The notes under the pieces are model-generated. The model searched no databases and was not told where the DNA came from. It worked only from the letters and a program-made list of their open reading frames with translations. A stretch of 64,000 nucleotides of DNA from Suillus spraguei (taxonomy: Eukaryota > Basidiomycota > Agaricomycetes > Boletales > Suillaceae): positions 62,001 through 126,000 of the forward strand of contig JABCPU010000019.1 in assembly GCA_016800925.1 (NCBI GenBank), in the 5' to 3' direction. Below are positions 35,784 to 47,296 of this stretch, piece after piece (within the stretch, counting starts at the first letter, position 1; each line of letters begins with the position of its first letter). The translations under genes and the position numbers were made by a program.

Positions 35784-38043
35784 TCATCTGTCCAGACTGT
35801 CCTCCTCATCGAACAGCCCTTCTCCTTCTGACTCTTGCTCTTCCTTCTCTCGTCTCCGCTCCTGTAATGCCATCGCCGCAGTCGCCGCTCAAAGCGCTCA
35901 ACCACCTCGCACAAGTAATCATCACTGATGCCAACCCATTTAGCTGATCTCGTGATGATGAGCGCCTGCTCCTCTGGGAGGTTTCCCAGGACATCGCGAG
36001 AATGGTAGATAGTGTATGATTCTCCGGGTTGCAGAACTACCGTCTCGCCTACGTTGATCTTTGTGGCTGACAGTCCTTCAACGATGCTCCGAGGGGCTAT
36101 TACTTCCAATCCAGTACCTCCACTTTTACTTGACAGTGGGAAATAATTGTCCAAATTTGTTGATCTACTCATCATCATATACATAACATCCACTTTCGGT
36201 GAAGGAAGATGTCTAACCTGATTCACCCTTTTGCGGTTTCACCAACACTCGTTCGCAAAAGTCGAGGAATTCGTCTATAGTCGCAAGATCCATATCGCCG
36301 GTTGACCTGGCATCCTCTAGTTAGTTAACCTGTGATGGGACCTTAGTGCCTGCTTCTTTACATAGGAACCCTGGAGCTAAATCGCTTTTCATTATGCCGA
36401 GTATCCACTGCATCCATTCTCCTGAATGCCGACAGGTAACCATGGACGTCTGGAAGGGTGGATGCGGGATCCTTTATATCCCGTGGGAGCCTGACTTGTG
36501 TCAACTGCACTGTGTGTCTCACAAAAGTAAAACAATCACCTCGGTTTCCCGTCAAGTCCGTACACAAGTTTCAGTACAACTATTGTTGTAGCTACTAGTG
36601 CTATTTCCGGTGGAACGTTGTCATAAATATGGATTTCGGGATCGCCCGATGCGATGCGACACAACGTGGGTGATAGGCTGTGGTGTAGTGTTAACGGCAG
36701 CGACAAGATATGACCGAGCCTCTTTGCGAGCCTGTACAATGTAGCTAGGGACACAAGGACTCATTACAAGCATAATTCATAACTTCAGGGAAACATACGA
36801 GTGCCGCCAAGACATTGCTGCACAACCCGCCACAAGACAGGCGACGCGTTGAGCTCTGGTGTGAACACGCCATAATTGGCATACATGAGCTTTGCCAAGC
36901 GAGAGGCAAGGCGGTGGATATAAAGCGTGCTTGGGGGAGACTGGAAACGTTCTCGTGATCAGTTCGGTTCTGCACAAAATGATGATAATTTACACGAGGA
37001 GAGAGCGCACGAACAGCGTGCTTCGTAAGATGACAGGTCATATCGGACGGGAGCAGGCGAAGGAAATCCAAATAAGGGAGCTCGTAAGATTCGATGACAC
37101 TACATGTATGGGTCAATTCAATTGCAAGACAAAAGGGCATACAAGGCACGACTTACTCAATGAAATCCCTGTACATCACAGGTAAGCGCATGGTCCAACA
37201 TGCGACCACAAGAACAACGATACAGTTGACGGGGCGGTCATATGTACCGACAAATCGGTAACTCGACTGGACCCCTTGTTTTTGAGAAGCGTGGTCCTTT
37301 CCCTTGTCCTCTTCAGAAGAACTCAATTCGGAATTTTCGCGTAGAAGCTCTGCAAGCTCCAGGTCTTCCTCTTCACTGCTAGAAGAGGACGACTGATGAC
37401 CATCGCCATCGTCGTCATCGGATTTAGACACGTCGGACTTGTCTAATGATGGCTTTGTGTCGGCAGCATCGGAGTCATTACCCTTCTGCTCCCGCATGTA
37501 GTGGAAAGGTTCCGCAGGTGGTGGTCTCGGCAGAAGAGTCAAATGCAACGCCCATATATCCCTGCATATAGTCTAAGTCAATGAAGTGACGGGCTCTAAA
37601 CGACTGGAGAACACCAACCTCAAACTCGGGGGGTAAATCCCAAAGTGCAATCAATGCTGCAATCTGCTTCCGTAGCACTAGCTGCAAGCATTGATAATAA
37701 TGAAATCGTGCACGTTCGCCGTGATAGACTATTTTAGATTCGCTAAACGTTCAACATCACTGGGGTCTTGCAATCACTCACGCTTAGGATCGGCTCTGCT
37801 CTGCCTTACCCGCTTCTTACGACCCGACTTGAGAGTGCGCTTTCTCATGGTGTAATTGCCTAGATCCTGTGTTTCGCCTGATTCATTTCTGAAGTTCTGT
37901 CGAATGTGTTAACTTCTGGAGCACTCGTGCCAATCCGCACGCACCTGTATGACATGCCCTTCACTACATGCGACAAGGCCGCTTGAAGAGTCCTTGTGCC
38001 ACTGTTTCGACCCACAGACTGGACATTTGCGTCGTGGCGCCAT
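35784..38043 (-). CDS. RRN7: RNA polymerase I initiation factor Rrn7/TAF1B (TFIIB-like)
   Basis: Core-factor subunit that recruits RNA polymerase I to rDNA promoters. The first exon encodes a zinc ribbon, MAPRRKCPVCGSKQWHKDSS then LVACSEGHVIQ, and the next continues NFRNESGETQDLGNYTMRKR to LKSGRKKR. Cyclin-fold parts follow: FHYYQCLQLVLRKQIAALIA, LPYLDFLRLLPSDM, LMYANYGVFTPELN, then the strongly conserved VPPEIALVATTIVVLKLVYG and LDGKPR. A Ser/Glu/Asp-rich insert sits near 37300-37480. Several introns are needed. A 54-nt intron with donor AT|GTAAAG near 36350 links the cyclin region to DLATIDEFLDFCERVLVKP and to YTIYHSRDVLGNLPEEQALI. The last exon is uncertain: the acidic end at 35784 needs an intron that removes the VVERFERRLRRW stretch; otherwise the frame runs on to about 35630. 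Divergent from ERJ5. Confidence 0.87.
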
Positions 38044-38218
38044 GATGCATGGAAATATCGTTGTGTACAAAGAAGCAAATTAAACGCCCACGTGACAGAC
38101 ACGTTGGCCTTCCAGTATGCTTCTGAGTTTCAGTTCTAACTCTTCTCAACTTCGCCCTACACATTTACTCTTTCTGCACGCTTGCGACCGCGGCAAGAGG
38201 TAGCCGTAGCTGTGGCAG
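38044..38218. promoter_or_regulatory. Short divergent promoter, RRN7 / ERJ5
   Basis: Two divergent start codons lie 175 bp apart, so the genes probably share regulatory DNA. No recognised motif. Confidence 0.5.
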
Positions 38219-39617
38219 ATGAAGCTTTTCGTCTTCGTCGCGTTTATTGCTTTGCTAATTACTGTAGTTTCAGCGTGAGTATCATCTTCTGGCTGCACAC
38301 GAGTACATTCTCTAACTCGGGGCGCGCTTCACACATTTTTTTTCTATCTTCGCTGCAAGCAGATGGACCAAAGTAAGATAGGTCATTACGCATTTCAATA
38401 CAAGATCTCATGCAGATAGGAAGGAAGACCATGAAATATTTGATCTAGTCACTGCTCTTGAAGCATCTGAGGGTGTGTCCTGAGTACCATTCAGTGCTTA
38501 GCTACAGGAACTCAAAAGTCTACTACCATAGGGAAGGGCACCACGTTCTACTCTTGGCTGGATGTACCTCCGACGGCGACCCTTGTCCAGATTAATAAGG
38601 CGTACAGGAAGAAAAGCATGCAACTCCAGTTGAGCACCACCGTGCTATATGCTATTGGTTGCTAAGTGTATATTTAGTCCAGACAAAAATCCTGGTGTGA
38701 AGGGTATCCATGAAAAGTTTGCGCGTCTGGGTATTATTGCCACCATTTTGAAGGATACCGAGGGACGTAAGCGGTAGGTAGACTCAGACTTCAACCGAAT
38801 TCCGAATGTTTATTTGACTACCCACAGGTATGACTTTTTCTACAAAAATGGTGTGCCCAAATGGAGAGGCTCGGGCTATTACTATGCAAGGTTCAGGCCA
38901 GGTCTAGGGGTATTCGTCATTTTTTGTTCGGATGTGAGGCCCGGAGTTCATTTTTGAAATTCAGACTGTCCTGGTATTCCTCACCATCCTCACCTCTGGG
39001 CTCCAATATCTCGTGCAGACATTGAATTACAAACAAGACCTGCGGCGTGTTGAGCTGGCAAAACGAGATGCCAGACTTGCGGCTTGGGGCCCGAAGATGG
39101 AACCACTCCAAGGAAAGCGGAAGGTAGGAATTATGTCTGAAAGTATGATCCAGATATGCAGACATGTTTTCACCTGCAGGTTAAGGTCAACCTTGGTGGT
39201 GGCCCTCGTCGAGATGAAGATGGCAATGTTGTTGCCGGAAAAATGGTTGATATGGTCGTAGAACAAGACAACGTATTCATTGTACGTGAAGTATTGATAT
39301 TTTAAGATAGTTACTTATCAACTGAGCAGCTGGATCCCTCGGGTAGTCTGCACCTCCTGGATACGAGTTCGGTTACTCCTGCGGCCATTTCAAGAACATG
39401 GTTCATCAAGCTATTGATCAGCAGTATTCGTCAATTCTCCCACTCAAAAGAAGCAGATAACGAGCAAAGTACCCCCACTGTTGACGAATCCGACTCTCCT
39501 GTGAGTGGAACTAACATGCATAGTGAAGCAAGTGAGGGTGAAGAACCTCGGCATGCAATCTATACTGCAGCAGTGAAAACTGGTGGAAGAAGAAGAAAAG
39601 CGACAAGGAAGCGGTGA
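38219..39617 (+). CDS. ERJ5: ER-membrane J-domain protein, Erj5/DNAJC1-like
   Basis: Hsp40 co-chaperone thought to stimulate BiP/Kar2 in the ER lumen. A signal peptide (MKLFVFVAFIALLITVVSA) starts the protein. The J domain follows (EIFDLVTALEASEG, FYSWLDVPPTATLVQINKAY), with the HPD triad restored only when a 51-nt intron is removed inside MQLHPDKNPG. After GRKRYDFFYKNGVPKWRG comes a membrane helix (TVLVFLTILTSGLQYLVQTL), then a cytosolic part that ends Lys/Arg-rich (GGRRRKATRKR). Six to eight introns. Topology (signal, lumenal J domain, one membrane span, charged tail) matches Erj5. Start and stop are clear; the intron after the first exon ends at a CAG just before ATGGACC. Confidence 0.87.
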
Positions 39618-40494
39618 CCACATGTCGTGCAATTCTAAACAGTTATTTGGTACACTGTAGAGTTGTGCTCACGATACTAGCCTTGCTAATTGGAGATGAG
39701 ATGAGATGGTCTCGTGGTCAAAGATCATGTGGTGCTTCGTTAGACGTTCAGCTCGCTAGTCACTGGTGATTCTTTGCGCCACCACTGCTGGCAGGTGACC
39801 ACTGCATCCAAATCCACGCCGCAGATGATCTTGAACTCGTGCGGATGAAAGATAGAATTTGAAATGCGAACTTGAAAGATCATTGTGGATGACCCCCGGG
39901 AGCCACGGAATGATCTTCGTGATTTGAATTATAGATGTGATAATACATGATGAGCGAGCTCCGAAAAACCAACTCTCGCAGACCAACGATGGTGAGACAC
40001 GCTGCAAAAACACCCAAGCCAAAATGAGGTTTCCGGTAGATCGCTAGTGTGCTGCTAGTGCGCATAATTGCGAGGATATTGCTCCGGGTCGAGCATAACG
40101 CGGAAGCTGAAGGCCGCTGCCATTGGAGCATCATGTCGGCCGATCTAAGAAGCTCTTGGCCACATGCTCCGTTGGAGTCACGGAGAGCCTTGGCCATCAG
40201 CCCAGACTCGGAGGGAGCAGTAGTACTTGTGACACTGATGAGTCAATAATCGACATATAGATCCGAAAATACTGTGCAGGCTGTAACTTGAAGGAACTCT
40301 AATATTGAGGAGCAGTGCAGAATTGATTTCTTATCATCCAATCACTAACCAGTAAAAACTCCGTGCCTTGAGTAAACAGATGCCAACAAAAGGGATTAGT
40401 GACTCTCTCTCCATTTAAAGCGCCCCCACAAAGACCTCGACTCTCATCTCCTACGTCTAACGCGTTGTAGGCCATCTCCCTTGAACAACCAACC
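39618..40494. other. Upstream region of glutamine synthetase
   Basis: About 880 bp with no convincing gene. Minus-strand ORFs (39756-40197) show no family similarity. The last part should be the glutamine-synthetase promoter; a TTTAAA box lies near 40414. GATA-type sites (e.g. ggcagatgt, tgataa) would be expected for nitrogen control, but I cannot single one out. Confidence 0.45.
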
Positions 40495-41802
40495 ATGGCA
40501 TATCAATATCACAACGACCTCCTTGCTCCCTACCTTGCATTGCCCCAGGGTGACAAAGTCCAAGCTGAGTGTAAGTTTCTTTCCCTCCGTTATCGATTTC
40601 AGATCAAGTCTTCTCATGCAAATCTCAATATACAGACGTTTGGATTGATGGCGATGGCGGTCTTCGTTCAAAGACCACGGTCGGTCACCGCCAATGGTTG
40701 TCCCCCACTAATCTTTATTGATCTTCCAATTCCAGACAGTGAGCAAGAAGGTCACTGATATTGGCCAGCTCCGCATCTGGGATTTCGATGGTTCATCTAC
40801 AAACCAAGCTCCAGGTGGTGACTCAGATGTCTACCTCCGTCCCGCTGCTATCTTCAAGGATCCCTTCCGAGGTGGTGACAACATTCTTGTTCTCGCCGAG
40901 ACCTACAACAATGACGGCACCCCCAACCGAACCAACTACCGCCACCACACCAAGAAGGTTATGGATCTCGCAAAGGACACCGCTCCCTGGTTCGGTCTTG
41001 AACAAGAATATACCCTTTTCGATGCAGATGGCTCGCCATTTGGCTGGCCGAAGGGTGGTTTCCCCGGACCCCAGGGCCCTTACTACTGTGGCGCGGGTAC
41101 GCTTCCTTTAGCCGCCCATGTTTGCTCATCGTCATCGTTAATCTGGCTTCTTTTAAGGAACTGGCAAAGTTTTCGCTCGTGACCTCATCGAGGCTCACTA
41201 CCGTGCCTGCCTGTATGCCGGCGTGAACATCAGTGGCATCAATGCTGAAGTTATGCCCTCCCAATGGGAGTTCCAAGTTGGCCCTTGTGAGGGTATCTCC
41301 ATGGGTGATCACCTTTGGATGGCCCGTTACCTTCTCGTTCGCATTGCTGAACAGTGGGGCGTCAAAGTCTCTTTCCACCCTAAGCCCCTTACCGGGGACT
41401 GGAACGGTGCTGGTTGCCACACCAACTACAGCACCAAGGCCATGCGTGAGCCTGGAGGTATGAAGTACATCGATGAGGCTATCGAGAAACTCTCAAAGAG
41501 ACATGCTGAGCACATCGCTGTCTACGGCGAGGACAATGATCTCCGTCTCACTGGCCGCCATGAGACTGGTCACATCGGGGACTTCAGTTCTGGTGTTGCT
41601 AACCGTGGTGCTTCCATCCGGGTGCCAAGGCACGTTGCTGCTCAGGGTTATGGATATCTAGAGGACCGTCGTCCTGCTTCCAACATTGGTCAGTATATCA
41701 TTTTTTACTCGTTTGTCTCATTAATGACTTGTATTTGTTAATGAATCAGACCCATACCGTGTGACTGGAATCATTGTGGAGACCACCATTCTTGACAAGT
41801 AG
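40495..41802 (+). CDS. GLN1: Glutamine synthetase (eukaryotic type II)
   Basis: ATP-dependent ligation of ammonium to glutamate, the main ammonium-assimilation step in fungi, cytosolic. Five exons: 40495-40570, 40636-40679, 40736-41096, 41158-41688 and 41750-41802, about 354 residues. N-terminal beta-grasp: [19 protein letters not shown]. Catalytic signatures: [20 protein letters not shown] with D and E ligands nearby, [31 protein letters not shown], and the ATP-binding [20 protein letters not shown]. The [21 protein letters not shown]-terminal end is intact. Length is normal for the family. All splice joins restore conserved sequence. Near-certain. Confidence 0.98.
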
Positions 41803-42339
41803 AAGCCAATTTTCAGTTTTGTACTTTACTACATCCGTTTTTGTTGGGACGCAGCCGAATAAAGGAGGCATGCATATAACTCAGACCCACAGTAATAATT
41901 TGCCCCGGTGCTTATGCAATGTACGCTATCAGTGACTGCTTTTTCGCTTGAGGAATAGTGCAACTTGGCATTGACTCGGGTGTTGCACTTGTATGGTCAT
42001 AGAATGACTTCGCTCCGCGGAAACAAACAACTTAACCCTTGTGCATCTCACACTATGAATATTATCCAATGATCACAGCCACTATTCTTGAGCACTTGTA
42101 CCCCGGAACTCAGTAACAACGATAGTCTATTTTAAATATTTGTTGTCTGGTTACAGGACCTATGCATGTAGCTACACGCTAGTATCAGTATCAGATTTAT
42201 TTATTCGTTTATTTGATGTTGTTGGGATCCAAAGGTCTTGATTGCCGAAATTGGTCAGTCTGAACTACACGAGACGTGATGTATTCGCAAGACAGAAAAT
42301 TAACTCTACCCGCCTTTCTCAAAGTCCTCACCAGCAACG
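41803..42339. other. Intergenic region downstream of GLN1
   Basis: About 540 bp with the 3' UTR of glutamine synthetase and the upstream region of the next plus-strand gene; no coding pattern is recognised. Confidence 0.5.
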
Positions 42340-43786
42340 ATGTGCCCGTTCCCAAGGCAATGGCAGTAGCCAGCAAAGTGTTTGTCTGCTCAATTAGCAA
42401 GTTTGTGTGAATAACTGTGACCTCAGGTACAAGGAATTCAATACGACTGGCCTCCTTGCGCAGCTTACAGATGCGAAGTTGAAAGTGAGTGGTGTGGAAG
42501 ACAAGGAGACGCGGAAACTCGTGCTTGCTGCGATTCGCAAAGCGGGGTACACTGTGCAGTCCAAGGGTTCGAAATCGAGTGATAAATCCAAGGGTTTAGA
42601 CGAGCAGCCTGTAGCAGGTCCGTCTAAACCAAGGATCGCGAATTCAGTGCAGGCTGTAGTGAGTCCACATCCTGTTGCCTTGAAATTGCACGCTGAAATA
42701 CATAGACCACACCAGTTAAGCAGAAACGAAAACGGGACGACGACTTAAATGAGCTCCTTCCAGATGGACCTCCGGACGAAGCTGCTGCGTATGGCAGCTT
42801 GGAGTTCAATGAGGTATTGGATGAAGCGGTACGGGCCTGTTTTCTACTCGTTCAATCAGGGATACTGAGCATGTCTTTTTAGGTTCTCAAGACAAAGTCT
42901 ACAGTTGTCAATCGAGCGCCACTGATGACAGCCTGGGCAACTATAGTTGCGGAGCGCTTAGGATTTGAGCGGGAGGAAGCACTCAGCATTGGTAGGTACC
43001 GGCTAGTGGGCATGCTGAATGTACTCACACGTCACGAAGCTTCCGTTTATACTGAAATGAATGCGATATCGAAGGGCGTGTCCTTAGGTCTCTTTGACAG
43101 ATCACGCAAGAAGGAGATAGAGTCCATCAAGGATAGCACACAACCTTATGTCGACTTACTAGGAAGAAGGTATGCCTCGTGGCAGGTCCTGGTACCTTCT
43201 ACTGACAGCATAACGTGTCATGACTTGTTGACAGGATGTACGTCCACATGTCTGTCTATTTACAAACGTTCTAACGCTCCGCGGCAATTCTGCCAGACCC
43301 CTGTATCAAACACAGAACGAGACATGGCGTGCTCTCGATGACACCTCGCCGGCTCTACCCAGCACAGCATTTTCATATATATCTCGTGCGTTTCGACAGA
43401 CGACTCCGTACGTCATCGGCGCCCTCCGATTGTTGGCCGAGAGCTTCCCACCCCCGGAACTTAATAATAAAGGTTTCGGATTGTATGCTGAGTTCAGACC
43501 TGATGTAGATGGGTGGGGTAAACGTGGCGAGGTGCGCTGCGATCAAATTCTATCACTCCGCAAGAAGGACAAAAGCACTGTCGCCGAGACTGCTGTGAAA
43601 GGTGAAGTTGTAAAGCTAGAAGTCAATCGTGATTCGAGTACAGCCGAAGGTCCGGGTGGGATACAATGTGGTACGTCGGAAGGACCGGAAGACAAGAAGG
43701 CACGAACAATGACTCTGGAGGAGTATGAGGCTGCGTTGGATCAGGACAACACGTTTGATGATGTAGACCTGAACTTTGAATTTTAA
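42340..43786 (+). CDS. Uncharacterised protein, probably fungal-restricted
   Basis: No family was assigned. The conserved-looking parts are YKEFNTTGLLAQLTDAKLKV and RKLVLAAIRKAGYTVQ near the N terminus, then RAPLMTAWATIVAERLGFER followed by EEALSIASVYTEMNAIS and KGVSLGLFDRSRKKEI. The tail, TMTLEEYEAALDQDNTFDDV then DLNFEF, is acidic. A Lys/Ser-rich stretch follows the first module. Four to five short introns connect the frames (near 42690, 42830, 42995, 43170 and 43250). The first exon is uncertain: 42340-42389 with donor CA|GTAGCC gives an open frame, but conservation there is low. A shortened copy of its 3' end seems to exist at 56957-57103. Unknown function; possibly nuclear given its composition, which is inference. 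Confidence 0.65.
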
Positions 43787-45549
43787 TCAGGAATGAATTT
43801 GATTCGTCACAAGTGCTCTTCCTGGCAGGTGTCCAAAACACTGATGCATTTGACTGCATGTAGTACTTAATGCAGTGCGATTTGAATCGGTTTTCATCGT
43901 GGTTGCATGTTTTTTGACTAACAATATGGTTCAATGTCCGAGATAGAGGGCTAGTATGCGTCTAGGCGACGACTATTCTATGGACAGAGAACTTTGGAGG
44001 ACGTGTTGCCGCGTTGAAGCGTGGTGGCAGCCTGGATGGCTTGTTAAATTTTGTTTGTGACATTTTTCAATTATATTGTGCATTTCCGACTTTTCTGGTG
44101 GCGTGCCAACAAACTTATCAACCTTGGATGAGTTGTTACACTCCCTGGTCAATTATCTCGCAGTCGGCATCGACATACTGGGTGTGTCGCTTTACACACA
44201 TCGGTTTCTTCTTCTGACCATCTGCATACAGCAAATGTTCCGACAACCTCAGTGATAAATGCAACGAATATTTTTTTTCGATGCCTGTATTTCTGTCTAA
44301 TAAACTTTCAATATTTGTAGGGGCGAGATCCTTGACCAGCTCGTCGATTCAATATTAATATAATGACTGCCACAGCTGTGAGTTATTTCCGGGAGTGCCT
44401 CCGAGGCTGACAGTAATTTGTATTTGCCAGGCCTATGTACGTCGCAGTACATTGGGAGTGTGATCGTAAATGTAATACTCCGTGGCACCGAGTTGACCGA
44501 AAGATTACTATGATCACTCGGTTACATGTCGTGTATCAGCCATCCTTATGTTTCTTATCATCCTCTTCCCGGCTCCCCGACGAAATGAACACCGCAATAA
44601 CTACGGACGATATTTTAGGCGGTGAGCTCAATAATGAAGACTCAAGTGCATGAGGCTCATTAACGGATACCAGAGGAGCTTGTTCTCTTCAGCACCTATC
44701 TCCGCGCTGTGAATTTGAATTTGAGGGAGATCTCCTACTCCTAGATTCCATGACTCAAGACTATATGGCGAGTCTTTGCATGTCTGGGTCGCTGTGAATT
44801 GCAACGACATCCGACTGGACGGGTTTACAGCGTTTTTTTTTCGCGGTGTTAATGAAAATCCACATGGTTTACTTTGCAAGGTGGTAGGCTCCCTTCAGCG
44901 ATCTCAATGGTATGCCGATGTGACTGTCCTTTGTATGCCACCACGGTTTATGATTTCTATAGGACATTGAACACCCAGACTTGTATTGGTGTTCAAATCT
45001 TCTGGCTCGTCCAGATGGGACCACGTCAGATCCTTAGCCTTTGAGAATATTGCGCTGATTTTGTGATGTACATTGCAAAAACCGACATGACTTTTGATTG
45101 TTTTCCAGGAGCATGAATATGATGCACATGCAGTAAGTGTGTAGTATGAGGAATGTTTGATTGTTTGATACGTCGAGTAAATCCTGCAGGAGACAAGAAA
45201 TTGAGTTCGAAGTTTTCATTACATTTATCTATACATACACATACTGTAAGGACGGAGCGATTTGCAAATTTCCTGTTGATGCCATATGCGCGCTCCACTG
45301 GAGTGGATGATCTGCAATTGGTGTCCACTGGAGCCCCCTTATGCTCCGAATCTTCGATGGCAGACTCAGAGTGTCGTGAACTGATAGTTAGCCATATATC
45401 ACAATATATAGTACATAATAATAACAATTAGCATAATTCTGTCATCAGAGGAAAGAAGCGTTCTTATATCGAAGCTACTAATCAACTTTCTCACGGACTC
45501 CACTCAGGGGCACTGAAAGCGTAACTTTTCAATACTCCTCACTGATACA
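43787..45549. other. Long region without recognised genes
   Basis: About 1.76 kb with only short, unrelated ORFs on both strands (for example 45026-45427 minus and 44435-44653 plus). I see no RNA gene, no clear repeat and no transposon end. It marks the passage from the housekeeping block to the transposon-rich block. Confidence 0.5.
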
Positions 45550-47039
45550 ATGGTTGACCACCTTGTCAAGAGAGTGGACCATGAAACGAAACCTAAATTA
45601 GTATTCTCATTTCTTGCCGAAGAACTACGGGTATACATTCTAGCCTTCCTTTCTTGCAGAGATATTCTTTGTTGCATATCTGTGGGTCGAGCCGCCTAGA
45701 CGAAATCTCTTACTGAGTCACTACTTCTTGCAGGTATGTAAGGCCCTTCGCCAGACATTCATATCCTCCTCCGAGCTCCAATACATCGTCGAACTCAGCG
45801 GTCAATGTTTGCTCCCCGGGATATCCAACACGGACGATGATCACGCCCCTATTTCCGAGCGCTTGCAACTCTTGAGGGATAAAGCTCACGCATGGTTCAA
45901 GTTTAACATCCATTCTTTCCAAACAATTATCACATCAGATACCCATTCTAGGGAAAGATACGTTTCCGGTGAACATCTGATCTACTCGTGGAACTTTGAT
46001 AGTGAGTTGGTCACCATCAGCCCAATACCATCCAAACTCCCACAACGAACAATCAAACACAACTGGTCATTAAGAACGTTGTGTCCACTTCCACATGCAG
46101 TGAAATTCGATGTATTGATGGACCCAGCACAAAATCTGTTCGCCATCGCGTATAATGTTTGCAAGGCGAACTACATTTACCTGGCAGCTCTGGATGATGG
46201 TCATGTTCACCCTCACGCTGCTGGACCGGTATTGGTTATGGAGCTACCCGAAACATATTCAATGAAAGGGGAGCTCAAGTGTTATGGGAGGCATATTGCT
46301 ATGTGCCTGTGGATCGTGCATTTGGAGACGTGGCAGCTGCAAATTTGGGACTGGCAGCACTCAACAAAATCCAGCGTGAGTTAGTCATTCAAGCATATAG
46401 TCAGAAATGGTTCAGAATTTTTTATTTTTATTTAGAGTATTCTCAGACTACAAGATCGACCTGAGTCTGACCTAGACAGCTTTTATTTTCTCGGAAATGA
46501 CAGGTTGCTCATTGTCACCGATAATTTGAAGCTGTATTCAATTGAGGATATGTCCGAGACGCCACACAACGCCATTGCCGTGGAACCATTGGGGCCCTGC
46601 ACACGTTCGCGGTTTTAGGAACAAAGCACGAAGTTATCTCAAATATTGGGGCCCTGCACACGTTCGCTGTTTTAGGAACGAAGCACGAGGTTATCTCAAA
46701 TATTTTTGTATCAGCGGGAATCGAGTTTTGCTGGCGTCTGGGACGTCAAGAGGTGCCAGTGAATATGAGTTACGTATGTTGGACTTTAGTCCGCTGGCTG
46801 TGACAAATAGGCAGGGTCTAGGACGAGTTGTGAAAGAGCGATCCACGATGGTCTACAATGACCAAAGGGACGGGAAAACCCGTTGCTGGGCGATTGAAAC
46901 GTCTCTGCCTTATGTCGAGGTAGTATCAGATAGGAAGTTCGGTGCAGAGTTGGAAGATATATGGATGGACGAGGATAGGATTTATTTGTTGACGCGTAAA
47001 GAAATCATTGACAAGTTTGAGGTTATTGATATTGATTAG
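45550..47039 (+). pseudogene. F-box-type protein gene, broken
   Basis: Resembles the large F-box families of mushroom genomes, whose members act as substrate adaptors of SCF ubiquitin ligases. Exon 1 starts MVDHLVKRVDHETKPKLVFS, with an F-box-like core (LAEELRVYILAFLSCRDILC, then VCKALRQTF after a GT-AG intron 45682-45733). The body continues to LRLQDRPESDLDSFYFLG and LKLYSIEDMSE. There the frame ends after a few codons. A +1-shifted frame continues at PLPWNHWGPAHV and runs through ISGNRVLLASG, MLDFSPLAVTNRQGLGRVVK and EVVSDRKFGAELEDIWMDED to the stop at 47039. From memory, family members carry roughly 100 residues between these two blocks, so an internal deletion with frameshift is likely. 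A 57-bp tandem duplication lies just after the break. An unrecognised intron cannot be excluded. Confidence 0.65.
46589..46702 (+). repeat. 57-bp tandem duplication inside the F-box pseudogene
   Basis: Two adjacent 57-bp units (46589-46645 and 46646-46702) differ at only four positions. In the downstream reading frame each encodes a 19-residue block starting WGPAHVR and ending YLKY, so the repeat keeps that frame. The low divergence points to a fairly recent duplication. Confidence 0.95.
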
Positions 47040-47125
47040 AGTGTACGTAGAATGTTATCGGACGACGACAAGCAAACGTGGGCATCGCCATCCGTATCGG
47101 CGACAGCTTTAGTGAGTTGACTAGA

Positions 47126-47138
47126 CCCACGATCATTT
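47126..47138. repeat. Target-site duplication, left copy (LINE)
   Basis: CCCACGATCATTT directly abuts the poly-T run that marks the 3' end of the minus-strand LINE. An identical 13-bp copy is at 55511-55523. Confidence 0.93.
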
Positions 47139-47296
47139 TTTTTTTTTTTTTTGGACAAGCGAAATGTATTGGTAGCAGCTGACTAAGTCTAGTTCTACGT
47201 ATACGCGCTATAGCAGGGTTTCGGGAAACCCCGGTCTGAGGAAAAATGCGTTTATGCACTCCCGTATTATGCGGGGTGTGTGGGACTCTGTATTAC

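Noticed and set aside
39756..40197. Minus-strand ORFs upstream of glutamine synthetase
   Set aside because: No motif, mixed frames, no splice logic; treated as intergenic.
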